Positions 15,876-29,656 of a stretch of DNA of 64,000 nt are shown one piece after another (position 1 is the stretch's first letter; every line of letters starts with the position of its first letter). This DNA comes from Torymus aiolomorphi (taxonomy: Eukaryota; Arthropoda; Insecta; Hymenoptera; Torymidae): the NCBI GenBank assembly GCA_036365515.1, contig CM070873.1, forward strand, positions 263,080,075-263,144,074. The letters are read 5' to 3'. A program made the position numbers and the translations under genes. Under the pieces are notes generated by a model. That model was not told where the DNA came from. It saw only the letters and a program-made list of their open reading frames with translations, and searched no databases.

Positions 15876-18210
15876 GTGCAGCCTTTATCGGTATTTTCGA
15901 ATTTCAGAAGGTATTTTCGTAAAACGCGTTCGATTGACACTCTTCACATTCAAACAATTTTTAACATGACGAATTGAAAGAGCCTAGAACTTCACAAAAA
16001 AGGTCCGAATTCCCTCTTTCAGAAAAATTTCATTTAGCAGAACCAACAGAATGCAGCGGTAACAATTCGCCCGGGAGCGCGCGAGCGTGTGGGGCCGTAC
16101 AATGCGCGAAAAGCGCTCGAAAAATGTGCGCGCGCGTGTTCAATGCTCAATGCCGTCGCTGCATTTCTAAACCAAAGATCCGGGCAGGCCTCAAAAATGG
16201 GTTTGTAAAAAAAGTGTAACGCGCCCGCGCGCGCGCAGTACCTGTGTCCCCTTTCACTCCGCGCAGCAGCTGTGTATCGCGGCAATTGTGGAAGGATCAA
16301 AGCACGCTCACATTCTCTCGCTTCCTCTCTCTTCTCTCTACGGGCGAACTTGCTACTACTGCTGCTACTGGTAGTGCACCTCTGCACGCAGAGCGAGGGT
16401 GAGTCAAATTACCATAAAAATTAATGCCGTTCGCAAAACGAGCTCCGCGCGCTGCAGGCGGCGGTGGTCTGGTATGTACTACGCGGAAGAGAGAAAAGCT
16501 CGCCGCAGGCCGCACGGGAAAGAGGGAGGGAGAAGGGGAGAGGGCGAACGCGAAGCAGTATAAGTCGAGACTTAATTATTGCGTCGTATGTACGCCGTGA
16601 AATCGCCTGGAAATCTCTAGCGCCCGGCCCGTTACAACCTTCGCTCTACAATACTTCACGGGGGTGCGGCGGCGGCTGCAGCAGCAGCAGCGACAGCTCG
16701 TACTGCAGCGCAGCTATAGCGCTGGCAGCTCGCACAGCCGCCCCCGAGCTATCGTTAAAGCGGTGCCTCGCGAATAACTGAATCTCCCTCTCTCTCTTTC
16801 TCTCGTTTTCATTGTTGATGCGCATTTTTATTTCGTCTTATTTTCTTCCCTTCCAGCCTCTATATCCACCTCTCTCTCCTTCTTTTTTTATCTCTTTTTG
16901 CATCCCCTATATATTCTTTTTTTTTGCTCAGCTGCCCGTCCGTCAGTTTAGCCCCGTATTCTCTTTCTCGCTGCTGGTGGCCATTTCCATCGTAAAATAT
17001 CGTTTCTTCTTCGTGAATCGCGAAAAATTCGATGAAGCTCGTCTCGAGCGCCGTTTTGTTTGCCATCGTAAATTAGCGCACACTCGCGGCGAATAATGGA
17101 TCGGCGCGAGCTACACATTGCGCGCAAACGGTCAATTTATGAATATATCTTTACTTGGAAGTATAGGACGTGTTTTTCAGGCTCAGCATGAGGATATTTA
17201 TCGGAGCAAATCACCTCGATAAGGTTCTCTAAACTCGCGGTGTTTGTTTTATTTTTGCGTGGGGATATAAATCTCCTCAAGAGCAAATATCGCATGATTA
17301 ATATCGCGCTAGATATCGCGGAGCTTCGGGTGGTAGAGCCAGGGGGCCGGCTGTATGAGAAAAAATATGCGCATGAAGGTAAACAGAAGTACGATTGAAT
17401 ATTTATTAAGGAGCGCGAAGGTGAAAAATGCCGGAGCATCCGGAAAACCGTCATTTATCACCGACCTTCTGCAAAATTTACAGCCAACAAGGTACAATTA
17501 CGCGAGCTATTCTTTACATCCAATTTTCTTGTATATAATGCAAAATCAACATTTCTTACGCTATCTTATATCTGTGTGCCCGAAATCTTTTTGCGCGAAA
17601 ATCAAAGTATAGTCTCGAGTTAGATATTTCGAGCTACTCAATTAGCACTTCTCCGCTCCGTTGAAAATGACTAATCAATCAGGACTTCTAAATGCGAAAA
17701 TTCAATGAAAAATTAATCTCAATCAACAGGGATGAAATGAAATTGGCAAAACGAGTTTGTTCACACGCCTGATCGAAACAAACTAGAGCGGCAAAGAGGG
17801 CTCAAAGCAGCTCTATCTCTCTGTGCTTATTTAATTCGACCTTTCATTCATACATTCAGCACACTTTGATTCCCCGCGAGCGTACACACGTCCGCGCGTG
17901 CGCGCCACTATAGAAATTGATCATTAACCTGCCGAGCAAATATTTAGAGTGACCACAATTCGTAGCGCCGCAGTTGTCACTCGCTATACGCAGAACGTGT
18001 ACTATGTGTGTGCGCTATTGCTATTTCTCGTTCGTTCCCATTCCTCTATGCCGTCCTTTCTCGCTCCCATGTCCTTTCACCTGGCGAATGAAAATGTCGC
18101 GGGCATAGCCGCGCGCGAAAGTAAACACTTGGCTTCATCTCCTTGCGCATCGTAGCCCGAAGCAACGGGCGCTTATATTCGGCGAGCGAGTACAGTTGAC
18201 AATCGACAGG

Positions 18211-18220
18211 AAGAGAGAGA

Positions 18221-18274
<54 letters not shown>
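18211..18274. repeat. (GA)n microsatellite
   Basis: GA run with one ggg interruption near 18223. Confidence 0.96.
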
Positions 18275-18277
<3 letters not shown>

Positions 18278-19363
18278 GCGGCGGTCACCTCACGGGAAGC
18301 GTCCGCGTTGCGCGAGCTTTATTGACCGTCGCGAATCGCATATATATACGCGTCGCCGGCGCGCTAGAGAGGGAGGGAGAGAGATCCGATGTATCGGATT
18401 CACCTCCGCCGCCGCCACCGACTCTCCGCGTCCTCCCGTACACGTGTAAATTCGCACGCTCCGGAATCGTGGGACACGCGTGTATACGCAGGCGCGTATA
18501 TGCGTGTGCCCTGCAGGCGCCAGCGCGTTAAGCTATATTCAAATGAGGTCTTTGTATGTGCGAGCGAGCTTGCTCTGCCGAGAGTATTTCCGTTTACGAA
18601 TGTAACTTTTACCGGATTAAGTGCGCCCTCGCGCACTCTCGTGGAAATTCGCGGATTTAAAGCGCTTATTTAATATCCGATGTACGCGCGTCACGCGTCT
18701 CTCTCCCCGACCCTTCGCTGTGTATATATATATCGATGACGCCGACGCATATCGGGAACAACTATCCGGTTACAGCCGGCCGTTTCGCTCGTTGATGTAA
18801 ACTGAGCTTTCCATTTTCTTTCACTGCTTTCCCCGTGTATACATAGACATATACAAATAATAATTTCATCGTCGTTATTTATCGGAGCACGGCAGCATTT
18901 GAATGAGCCTTTATCTTCGGGGCGAAACAATTGAGCTTCTCTGGCGCATGCGAAGAGAGAAACGAGAGCACGCGGAAGCGAGGAGGGAGAGAGAAAGGAT
19001 GGGCGAGAGATAAAAAGTACCTGCCGCGCATTTTAGCTCGCCTCTAGATGACAATAAAAAGCGGCATTTGATAAGGAAAATTTCGCGTCTCGATTCCCCT
19101 CGTTTTTCCATCTTTTCGTCATCCTGCAGTTGCAGCGATGCCGGCCCCTTATATTCTTCGCAGCATCTTATTTACCCTCGGCGAATTTTTGCTCCTCTCT
19201 CTATCTATCCGGGCTGTAGGAGGAAGGCTCCGGTGCGAACGCTTCCACTCAGTTACATCCTTCCTTCGTTTTATCTCCTCGCGAGCGAGAAAGGCCGAAA
19301 GAGCAAGGGGGAGGAGAGAAGGGAACGAAGCGCTTACCGACTCTTCTTTGTTCGAGACGTCAT

Positions 19364-19388
19364 GAAACAATGAGCGGCTCATTGTTTC
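19364..19388. repeat. 25-bp perfect dyad symmetry
   Basis: gaaacaatgagc-g-gctcattgtttc, in GC-rich unique DNA. It could be a dimeric protein-binding site or chance. Confidence 0.9.
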
Positions 19389-20849
19389 GCCAGCATCCCT
19401 GGCTCGCTAAAGGAAACTTCTCTCTCGTTCTCTCTTGTGGGCCGCGGGCTCTGCTGCAGGGCTTTCGCCGCGGCCTTGTAAGCGCTCGTGGCGTAGTAGT
19501 CGTCCAATCCCACGGCCGCCCGCTTCATTTTAACGAAATGTTTTAATTAATTCGGCGAGCGCGAGCCCGCGCAACTCGTGTATTTACGAGCGCGTGCGCC
19601 TCTGCTTTTGCTCGCCTCCACCCCCACTCCTCCCGTTTCCCACCTCTTTCTCTTTATCTCTCGAGCTTTTCTCGGCAGAATTAATTGGCCCTGAAGCCCT
19701 GGTTTGTCATCGCCTTTTCTCACCGGTACACATAATCTCGGCACCTCCGCGTTTCCTCGCGAAAAATTCCGCATTATTATCGTGTTAATGCTCGCTCAAT
19801 TAGATGTAGTAATTTTTGTTTTTTTGACCGTACATATAGTGCTGTTGAATAGTATCATTTGCATTGTCCTTTGTTGTACTGAATTATGATAGAGATTATT
19901 TTTAGTGTGGTGTTACCGAATATCTTACTCTTCTTATGCAGCTGAAAATAACAGGATAGTGACTAAACTACTGTCCCATACAATTTTTTCATTATTACTA
20001 TCAATATTATATCTCCAATGAGAATACACTGGTAGAAATTGTCTCTATCGAAAATTTCCAGGAAGTTAATAAATAGCTAGTAAAAGTAGCTAATTTCTAA
20101 GTAGTAATGAAACGATTTTCCGGTCGTATTCTCTATTTCATGATTTCTTGGAGATAAGATAACCTTAAAATATTTTTACTAAATTTTCTCTGTAATCTGA
20201 TCATGTATTTAAAATCAAATATTAAAAAAGATAGCTAACCAAAACCTAAACACGAATTAGTGGGTTATTGGGTTATTAATGTTAAATTTAAATTGCAATA
20301 ATTCCGTAACCATTCTCGTTAAGCCTCTGAAATTTTGCACAGCTCTTTATATTTATGATATTTAATGACTTCCAAATTTTGAACAACTTGTCACTATTTT
20401 CGTCTCATAGCCAGTACAACCTTAAAAGGATCTTTTTATATGCATCGAGTTCGTTTATCACAAGAATTAATTAACCGACTTTCCACCTTAGTTTTCTTTT
20501 AATTGCGTCAATTCATTGTGCTTACTTATTTAGTTTGCTCTACCGTGTTTAAAGTTTATTTATATAAAATTTAATTTATTTGTACGCATTTTATCACCTT
20601 TTTCCTTTCCTTTCCCCACGCATACTCTCCGATTCTGAGTTTAATCAGGAAAAGGACCAAAAGAGAAGTAGAGCAGTCCAACCTGTCAAGTAATGAACTG
20701 CCATGTCAACTGTTGATTACAGGACAGGAAAATTTCTTCTTGTGCATGCATCAGTGTGGTCAAAACTTTTACAAAATATTAAGTTTAGTGAGTGTGGAGA
20801 GCAACAGCTTAGTGCAGAATTTTCTGATGCGATTGGGCACTCTTAAAAA

Positions 20850-21370
20850 ATAACATTGAAGTGTATGTCTTGTGGTTGGGTGACTGAAGAGAACCATTCA
20901 AGCCCTCGTATACAGAAGCCAAGCCCAGCTCTCCTTATTTAGTGAATCAAAGAATTGTGAGTAGTGTTAATATTCTATTCATTTAGGTTTTACTAGAGGT
21001 TTTGCTAGAGCGACTTTATGTTATCATGAACATGAGCTGCTTGTCCAAGAATGCATTTCAATTGCAGTTGAGAGCACAGCATAAAGAAGACAGTGCCCTC
21101 AAGGATATTGTACTTAAAACTGCTCATCAGCAAGCTCGTGAAGGATACGATATTAGGTCAAGTAGTAGTATTTGTGATATAGCAGGAGAAGGATAGAGAC
21201 AGCTGTTGTCAATGCAGTATCTTAGTACAACAAAAACTCACTTGATGAAATACGCATTGACAACTGGTAAAGTTCATCCAAGTACTTTCAGATTTGCTAA
21301 GCAGCGGGACACTGTAAGGGAGCTGAGGCAATCTGAAGTAGCAACATCGCAAAGGACAGCAGTACGTTAA
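20850..21370 (+). pseudogene. Degraded Mutator-like transposase fragment
   Basis: Fragments lie in nearby frames. First is a zinc-ribbon-like LKCMSCGWVTEENHSSPRIQ, then a stop and VNQRIV. Next (from about 21002) is LERLYVIMNMSCLSKNAFQL with the helical QHKEDSALKDIVLKTAHQQA and REGYDIRSSSSICDIA. A further stop is followed by a basic KVHPSTFRFAKQRDTVRELR. The order (Cys-x2-Cys motif, reader of the form MNMxxLSKNAF, AA..RE, start of a DIA.S.DG-type catalytic block) matches insect Mutator-like transposases as I know them. It is broken by at least two stops and lacks the catalytic core, so it is not active. Assignment rests on motif order only. Confidence 0.5.
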
Positions 21371-22526
21371 AAGAAAAATTATGTTAAAAATTATTATCTT
21401 TTTTTTCCAGAAGGAAAAAAAAGATTTCTTTTATGAGGCAGAAGGTTTTTAAGTAAACAAAAGGCAGGAAACGTAATCAAACTTACCTTAAATTCTGTTT
21501 CAAATTATGTTTATTTTCAAATGTATTTTTCTAATAATTTCATTTTATGATACTAGAAGTTGGATGCGCTACGCGCGCTTTCACTCGTTTTCCGCGCCAA
21601 ATCTATCTCTGTCTCTCTCTTACACGACGCCATGATAATACGTTATGTGATGCGCGCGCGATACAGCGTAACGTTTCAATCTCTTTTTTATAGAAGGATT
21701 CAAAATGTTCTGAGCACCTGAAATTTGTTTGCTCTTTTCTGCTTTTGTTTTCACATATTCTAGATCTTATTTAGAAAACATTTACTCGGAGGTACCCTTG
21801 GTATGATTTTTATTTTTGTAGTTGGAAGTTTAAATGTTATTAAAATTTAATAAATTTTTATTGTTTTTATTTTAAAACTATCCAATCTAACCGTATAATA
21901 AAAAATATTAATTTAAAATCAATTATCTGGGGGTAAATTTTAAGTATTCGATGCTAAAAATAAAAACTTGAAATCCCAGGAGGATGCAAAAAAATTTCAG
22001 ACGCTAGGAGTGTTTTGAATTAAATACTATTTTGACAGTAGTTTCAGGGATAATTTAAAATGTAATTAATGAAAGTCCTTCAAAATTGGCAAAAAGTCAT
22101 ATTTTTTTGTGTAATATATGTTACTGTATTACAAACTATATTTTATTTAAAAGGAACAAATTTTTTTTCTCAACTGTACTCTACCCTTAACAGAGTGTGC
22201 GAGACTCGCCTGTTTCTGCTTGTTTTGCGTGCGAAAAGTAGCTGTTTTACACATGGTGTGCGCGAAGTACGCGCATGCGATGATCATTTGACTTCACGCA
22301 CGCGGAATAATAGAAGCAGGGTGGAGAGGGCGCCAGACCGAGAGCCAAACTCGTAGTGAAAAGCGCGGAAAACCTGATGAGTCGACCACGTGGTGAAAAG
22401 ACCGCGCAAGTCGAAGTGTATACTCTATATACTGTCGCCTCCCGCGCTCACCTTACCACCTCCTTATCTCTTGTCCGTGACTCGTGTGATTGTAGATCTC
22501 GCTTCGCTCGGGCAACAAACTTCACA

Positions 22527-22556
22527 CTCGTCAATTACGTATACGTAATTGACGAG
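22527..22556. repeat. Perfect 30-bp palindrome
   Basis: ctcgtcaattacgta followed by its exact reverse complement, centred on gta|tac. A ctcgcttcgctcgggc motif lies just upstream. Confidence 0.95.
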
Positions 22557-22630
22557 ATTATTATATAATCTTTGATTATATATAATCATGGTTCTCCGAG
22601 TTTCGTTCACTCCGTCAAAAAAAAATAAGT

Positions 22631-22731
22631 TCGATACATATGGGCGATGCGGATAATCGTTGCACGGGTATTTTTGTCGCCCGAGCGAACCACACCCGTG
22701 CATGCATCACCCGCTTGCACACTTGTATCGA
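22631..22731. repeat. Imperfect inverted repeat, possible small MITE
   Basis: ttcgatacatatgggcgatg on the left and ttgtatcgaa on the right, with a further inverted match of gcacgggt inside. The arms are diverged, so this is weak. Confidence 0.35.
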
Positions 22732-24200
22732 AATCTACTATTTCCGTTTGATTCTGTTTCTCTTACTTCTCGCCATAATAGCAAGCCTCTTACTATCCAT
22801 TTTCTAACTAAAAAAACTGGCCAACTTTGATATCTTTTAAATACTCACGAATAAGCTAATGTAAATTTATGAAAAAACTTGTTCTATTATTCTGGTGAAT
22901 ATGATCAGAAAAATCGTTTCATCGATTGATAGAATTGCCAAGAAAATTGTTTTCGACGATTATTGGTGTAAACTATCGCTATTTATTAGGGAAATAATGG
23001 AATCGATTTTCACCAGGGTGGTCTCCTTTTTTAAAACATTTTATATTAAAAATTCCAAAAATTGTATTGAATTCAAAACTGAATGAAACCGAAAAAATCC
23101 GAAACGAAAAGACAGATCTATTGACGAAAAAAAGTTCATTAAAGGTTCGCTCCGCACCGCACTGACACACTCACAGATTAAAACGTCAACCCGTTCATTT
23201 TCAATTTTCGTTCGTTAATTCAATCCTGCTACCAGCTGACAACTGATTAAATATAAAAAATAAAACCAATCAGTGACGCGTGCACGTGTTCTCCCGTATA
23301 CATCCAAACAAATAGTTGAGAAACCAGAGGAAAAATCCAGGCTCGCGTATGAGCTAAAAGCATACAAAAATAGTCTGCTTGCGACAAGTGCCGCTAATGG
23401 CGAGTTGCCTAAAGGTCGGCCATGGGGGTAGAAAAAAATCCGAAATCTCTGCGGCCGCTCTGACCGACACAGGCGTGCGCGCCTATTCTCACGCGAGCCC
23501 GCGACGACTCGAGTGTACGCGAACACGCGCGTAAAAAAATCCCTGCCGAATTAGCAGCGCATGTCCGCTGTTGCGGAATACCCGCGCTCACGCGCATTTT
23601 TCAGACGCTGTCAAACGCAACGCGCTGCTCCGACTGCTCTACATCTCCACATATACACACGTCTACGTGCGTAGTGTGTATAGGTGTGTGGGGAGCGGAG
23701 AGATGAAAAAAATTGCATTCCACGCGCTCGCCCGGAATGAATCAGCGAGCGCGGCCGCGCATAACGCCTGATCACTTTGTCCAGCAGGTGGAGCGGCAAT
23801 CCAACGTTGCCGCTCTAACTTCATTGTATAAAAATCGCTCTTTGATGCGTCGGTGTTTCCCTCTCTTTTTGCACTTTAACATTTAGTTTCCAGAATTTCC
23901 TCCTATTTGGTCGCTTTTATTTTCCGTGTTCTGTCCCTCTCTTACGGGTGCGTTGTTTTGCTTTAAACACGAGTCGCAAATCCCATCGGCCACTCTTCGG
24001 CATCGATAATTCAGCGTGGGCTGCATTTTTCCGTGCTCACACACGAGAACGACGAGTACCGTCGCGCTGGAATCTGTCAACTCTAGTGCGCGCACATCGC
24101 CCCTCCCCCTCCCTTCGCCAGTTCCGATATCACTTTACGAGCCGGGCACGGCAGCACATTGTGCTCCGATTTCATTTATCTCAATGGCTTTTAAGGGTAA

Positions 24201-24204
<4 letters not shown>

Positions 24205-24268
<64 letters not shown>
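24205..24268. repeat. (GA)n microsatellite
   Basis: Pure GA run of about 62 bp. Confidence 0.97.
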
Positions 24269-24269
<1 letters not shown>

Positions 24270-25581
24270 CTCGCGCAGGAGGCAGAGCATGTGCGAGTAT
24301 GTGCCAGCAAAACACGCGGATTGGAGGAACACGGAAAAAAGAGAGGCGAAATGAGAGGATGAGAATCTATGCACGCGTACCGGAAGGGAGTGGAGAGCTG
24401 ATTAAATTGCACAGCACCCGCATAATCAGCACATCTGCACCAGCACCAACAGCAGCAGAGGCAGCAGCCGAGAGCCAAGAGAGGTCCAATCGAGTAAATT
24501 ATCAGCATTACGATATGAGCTCGGCAATATATCCATAAATTTATTGTGGCGCGCTAGCGAGCGAGCAACGTACGTACAAACGCTTGTTGTGCGCGCGACG
24601 GCGACGGCGCCTCCGTATAGTATACCGCGGGCGCGCGTCGTCGCAGTTGCCATCTCGCCCATCAGCGCGTGTGCAATGAGGTAGCGGTGTTACGCGAATA
24701 TGCGGCAATATATATGCGCGCGGATCGCAAATTGAATGCCGTTCTTAATTAAATTGAAATCCCTACTCCGTGTGACCTGAACCAGGAGTCGCTATAAACA
24801 CGGCGCCTCTCGCGTCTAGGATATATCGAGTACAACGGCACTGCACGCGCGCCCGCGGAGATGAATTTAAATCGAATAAGGCGCTAAATCACGACGCGCG
24901 CGCGGCATTTGATACATAAAAAATTCATCAGCAAATTGTATTCCCGGAGCGTAATCCGTTCGCGTTCGACACGCGTTCCCTAGCGCTCGCCGGTGTACCT
25001 GGAAACGTCGCTGCCGCGTTCTTTGCTCTCTTTTTCTTACGCGTGCTTGCCGTCGCTATATTATGCAAAGTGCGACTCTCGTTACGGCCGAGTGGAGCGT
25101 TCGACTCGCGCCTGGTCTACTACTGCTCTACAGGCAAAGGTAGGCAATTGAAGAAACAAGCAGTATCGCAAGTTTCAAAATTAAAGCGCTGTATTTAGCT
25201 GTGGCGGCGATGGAGGCCAGAAACGAACTCTCACGGACGTTTTATGGAATTTTTCTCGCGTATCGTCGAGCCGCGCTGCCGTACCTTTTTCCCCTCTCCC
25301 GCTCTCCTCTCTGGGCGCATGGGGCACGATAAAAGTTTACGCTCTTTCGAACTACCCGCTTAACTGTTTGTTTCCCCGGGTGTAGCCTCTCGCGCTCCTT
25401 CGCTCCAGAGTCCCACCTCCCTCTCCACCTCTCGCCCGCGTCCGCGCTCTCCTTTTGCCTTTCTTTATTCTCTATGTCTTGCCCCTTACCGCTTTACAAC
25501 ATTTTACCTTAGTACCAAACTATACTGCCTTTTCCGGCGATAAGGGAGAACGACGCCTCTTTTTCTTATTCTTCTTCCTCT

Positions 25582-25583
<2 letters not shown>

Positions 25584-25622
<39 letters not shown>
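25584..25622. repeat. (TC)n microsatellite
   Basis: TC run of about 38 bp within a longer pyrimidine-rich stretch. Confidence 0.96.
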
Positions 25623-25625
<3 letters not shown>

Positions 25626-26370
25626 GCGAATTGTGAGAAGTTCCAGTCCAATATGCTAGTCCTGAATAAAGTAAATTTTTCATTGCGCTCCTTTTTTTCC
25701 CGTCTTATACGCTCGCCGAATGTGCACTTGAGTTTTTCCGCTGGCTTTTCCACTATGTAAAGCGTCCGCTTTACAATCGCTCGCTCAACCCGCCGCCGAG
25801 CAAATGATTATTTGAACGGTATCGAATTTATTTTCGGCACAAACGAAGCAGTAAAAGCTATATACCCTAGTATTTACTATCAGCCCCCTTTGAAAAATAC
25901 AATTTGTTTATACCGTATTACCTTTCGTGAAATCTTCTTTTCGACGCACTTACTCGCAAAAAGTTACGTCCTCCATACACGATTTATGAAAGCCTCAACT
26001 AGCCCCACCGCCGCGCAATAAATCTTAATCCCTGAAATTTGCATTTGATTAAAAAGAAGGTATACGCCCAGAATTCCGAGCATTTTTCTTGGGCGCATGC
26101 ACAGGCGCGGTTATTTCTGCGCCCGAAAGATAAACGCCTTGGATTTCCGCATATCAATCATGTCGACAGCGCCGCACTGCAGCTTTTATCTCGCAAGCTG
26201 CAACAGTAGTAGTAGCAGCAGCAGGAACAACAACACTGCAGAGGCAAAAGCACGCCAGCGCGCGCTGCTGCGAGAAGATGGTGACGAGCTAAACAAGATG
26301 GGCTTTACACGGCGAGCTTATTTTACGATGTCAATGGCCGAATATAGCCTCCGTCTTTACGTCGACCTCT

Positions 26371-26406
26371 GCGTGTGTGTGCGTGTGCGTGTATGTGTGT
26401 GTGTGT
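26371..26406. repeat. Imperfect (GT)n run
   Basis: GT dinucleotides with CG and AT interruptions. Confidence 0.85.
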
Positions 26407-27784
26407 ATACATCGCATGGACGCGGCCGCTCGGGACCGTAAAACTCCTACTTGGGAACGACGACATCGTGGACACCTTCAAGACTGACGCTAGCGTTGTC
26501 CAGTTGCAAAAGAAGCAGCACCAGAGGCGGCTCCACTTTTCTCTCTGCAGCTCTTATTACGCCTTTGATCTTTCCGCCATTGAACACCATTCAGCGATTC
26601 GACCTGGTTTATTAATCTCTCCTTTGCCCTCGCGCGGATACATATAGACCGTCGGCTCCTGATATTGCTTCGTGTAACAAAATCACTCGGAGGAGGAGTC
26701 AGAAAGGCGGAGGCGTCGGCAGCAGCTTGTGTATTAAATTGCAAAAGAAGCATCGGATTCGATATTCGTTGTGTCTTGCAAGGAAGAACGCTAATTGAAT
26801 GCTATAAAATAGTCATGGGACAGAAAATGAAAAGGATTTAAAGATTTGCTGTTCTACAACATTATGTACGAGTTAATAAGCTTATTGTAGATCCTTTATT
26901 ACTTTACAAAACTATAACATATTGCATGAAATCGAAAGAAATATTGGAGTTTGGAAAATCACTAGAGCGCGGCGGCGGCGCACATCGGGAATAAAACTTT
27001 GCTTATAAAACTTTCAAATGGCCTGCTTTATTTAAGCAAAATTTTATGATTACTCGCGCGTGCTGCTTTCCAATTTTCTGTCCAAACACGAAAAACCCAT
27101 TTGCCGCGCGCTAAGCCTGGCTTATTCATTTTAGTTTATAGGAGAGAAATAGGCGAATGAAATTGATTTTTTAAGCTTAATGCATCTTCAGTGAGGCGAG
27201 ATTACGCGTGGCGCACGAGTGCGGCATTAAGCGAGGCTTAATTCTGTTTCGGTCGTTGGACGTTAAGTACCATTCGATGGCCGTACACATATACCCTATT
27301 TCGTGATTTTTTTGCGGTTGGCTTCGTGTGCGCGCACTCACACACATACACACAGCCATGTACACTATATATAACGCGCATTATACAGCCGAGAGACTCG
27401 TTAATTATTATAGAGCTTTAATCCGACGGCGAACGCGCGCGTGCAGCGGATTTAAAACGTCCGGAAGGATAAGTCCGGCTAAACTGCATCGTTTATGATA
27501 ACGAGCGACGAGCTCTCCGCTCGCTATCTCCTCTCTTTCCTTCTTTCTTTTCACCAGCTGTGCTGCACGCGAAAACGAAATTCGGTCCGCCCCGCAGGCG
27601 CGCGCGCCAAGCTCGTGAAGAGAGAAAGAGCGCCGGAGGTGGCACGGCAAGGGGGGTTTATATATACGAGTTAAACGCGCGACTAATACGGGGAAAAAGA
27701 GGGCAAGCGCAAGGGACGCGTGCGACTGTCGTCGCGTTTAGCGAGTGAGAGGAGAGGGCAGAGTTGTAACTCAGTCGGACATTC

Positions 27785-28022
27785 AGTCAAGAGTTTAGTA
27801 ACTGAAACTTGAGTTGCCGCCCACTTTCGTCGCTAGTTAACTTTATTACTCGCACGCCCGCGCGACTGCCCTAACTTGTTCCGGCTAATGAATTCCGCCG
27901 AGTCGTTGCAGCTTTTGTTACGAGGCTTTCCGCAAGCTGCGTCAGGCCAGTGCGTTGGTAAAACTCGACAGGCGCAAAGATTATAACGAACTACATCGTT
28001 TTATGAGGAATGGAGAGGAAAT
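27785..28022 (+). promoter_or_regulatory. Candidate TATA-less promoter and 5' exon
   Basis: Two initiator-like sites, CTCAGTC (about 27770) and ATTCAGTC (about 27781), precede non-repetitive GC-balanced sequence. Taking A27785 as +1, AGTTGC sits at +28, close to the DPE consensus RGWYVT. A strong splice donor GTAAGT follows at 28023, giving a 238-nt leader with short upstream ORFs. This is inference from motifs only. It could be a first exon of the K2P gene or of an unrelated transcript. Confidence 0.3.
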
Positions 28023-29431
28023 GTAAGTGGTGACGTGTGTAGGAGGGGATCGTTCGCGGGAGCTGCCGAAAGCTCCGTGGTAAGAGCTATGCAAATCGTC
28101 CAGCGGAATGAAACTTGTCCCTCTCGGTGTGATAAGACTTTTTAGATATCTTGCGCCGCCAACTATGCGGCACGTTCAAGCAATTTCAAAAATGGCTTCA
28201 TCTTAAATTAAAAACTTTTCGACTACAGCTACTACTGCTGCTGCCCCCGCTGCTATCTGTATTATCTTTTTTATTCGCTTTTTACTATTATTACTTTAAA
28301 GTTTGAAGATTGTACAACATACTTATGGAGTTACTGTGCCTCGTGTGATAATTGAATACCGGGAGTATAATTTTAATTAACGAGGAAATTTCACTCGTTA
28401 TGCAAGAAATAATTTCTAATGAACTATTTCAACCATGCCCTTCGTGGAGTATTAAAATTAATTAAACGCGATAAGTCGTTGCCGCTCACAATATTGTAAT
28501 ATTGTACAAAGTTGCGCTGTTTCAACGTAATGGGATTACTTGTTTAAATGTTTATATTATTTGCTAAAAATCTACTTGTGAAAGGTTGACTACGTCTAAT
28601 AATGTACGGGGTTTACTACTGCATAACTTTCTGTTCCATTTACCAGATTACAATATAGGAGTTTATTCACTAAAACTTCTTATCCCTCAATTAAAATAAC
28701 ACACACATCATTGCATTCAATATTAAAATTTATCAATATACCCCTCCAGAATTACCATTCTTCCGTAACCATGAAAATTGTCATCTCAGCTATTATTCAG
28801 GCCGTCGGTGCGTTCCCCGTTTCACAATCATACGCGCGGGAAATTCGATGACCAGCGCATTCCCCGCGTCTGCGGGGAGTCAGGCGCGTGCTGCAATAGG
28901 CCGGAACAAACTCGAGACGTGTCGCAAGTCAGTCGGATGCGTCGTCGCAGGGGCGGCAGAAAGCGCGCCGCGTGCTGCGGACAGAAGCATCCACTGGCCA
29001 GGCGACGAAGAAGTAGAAGAAAAAGAAGAAGAGGTGGAGAGGCACCCTCCCCTTTCGTCAGGGATTCTCCCTCCGTATAATACGTATCCATATTACTCCG
29101 AAACTGTTGACGGCTCGGCCAAGTTTCGTATTGATCGTCGGCTCTCTCGCGCACACAGCCTCTGTCTTCTTCCTCTCCCTCGGTCCTCTCTAGACATACA
29201 TACACACCTCTCTCCCGCTCGTGCTGGCCGTCGGCTTTAGTTAGCTATCGACATCTACGGGGTGGAGGCCGCTCCACCACCCTCCTCATCCGCAGCAGCG
29301 CGTGAATTCTCCAGGCCCTATTATCATCCTCTCTCTTCCCTCTCTCTCACTCTCTCGGCGAATTGTTTATGCGCGGAAACACGCTGCGCGGGCCTGCATC
29401 GCTGATCGCGTTAAAGTGCGCACTTAACGAT

Positions 29432-29622
29432 CCTCCTCTCTCTCTCTCTCTCTCTCTCTTACTCTCCTCCATAGATCCTGCCCAGTCTAACTCGTAATCG
29501 CGCGAGTGCGCGGGGGCGAGCGGCGTGCCGGACTATTAACACTACTTCGGTCTGACAAACGGCCTCGTTTATCAGCACAGCGCGCGAGCGCGTAGTCTTC
29601 TTATCTTGTACCTGCCTGCCCC

Positions 29623-29656
<34 letters not shown>
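29432..29656. repeat. (TC)n, poly-C and (TC)n tracts
   Basis: TC at 29433-29459; 15 C in a row at 29619-29633; TC again at 29633-29656. Confidence 0.93.

Larger units (their letters stand above)
15880..20849. other. GC-rich block to 19.8 kb, then AT-rich
   Basis: CpG-rich unique DNA with a GA tract and a dyad. ORFs near 100 codons show no domain. 19.8-20.85 kb is AT-rich and empty. Confidence 0.5.
21371..27780. other. No supported gene; AT-rich 21.4-22.1 kb, then GC-rich
   Basis: Short palindromes lie at 22.5-22.7 kb and GA/TC tracts at 24.2 and 25.6 kb. ORFs such as 23948-24538 owe their length to the repeat. Confidence 0.5.

Noticed and set aside
28778..29240. Overlapping 100-130-codon ORFs on both strands
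   Set aside because: CpG-rich sequence with few stops; no domain, start context or splice signals.
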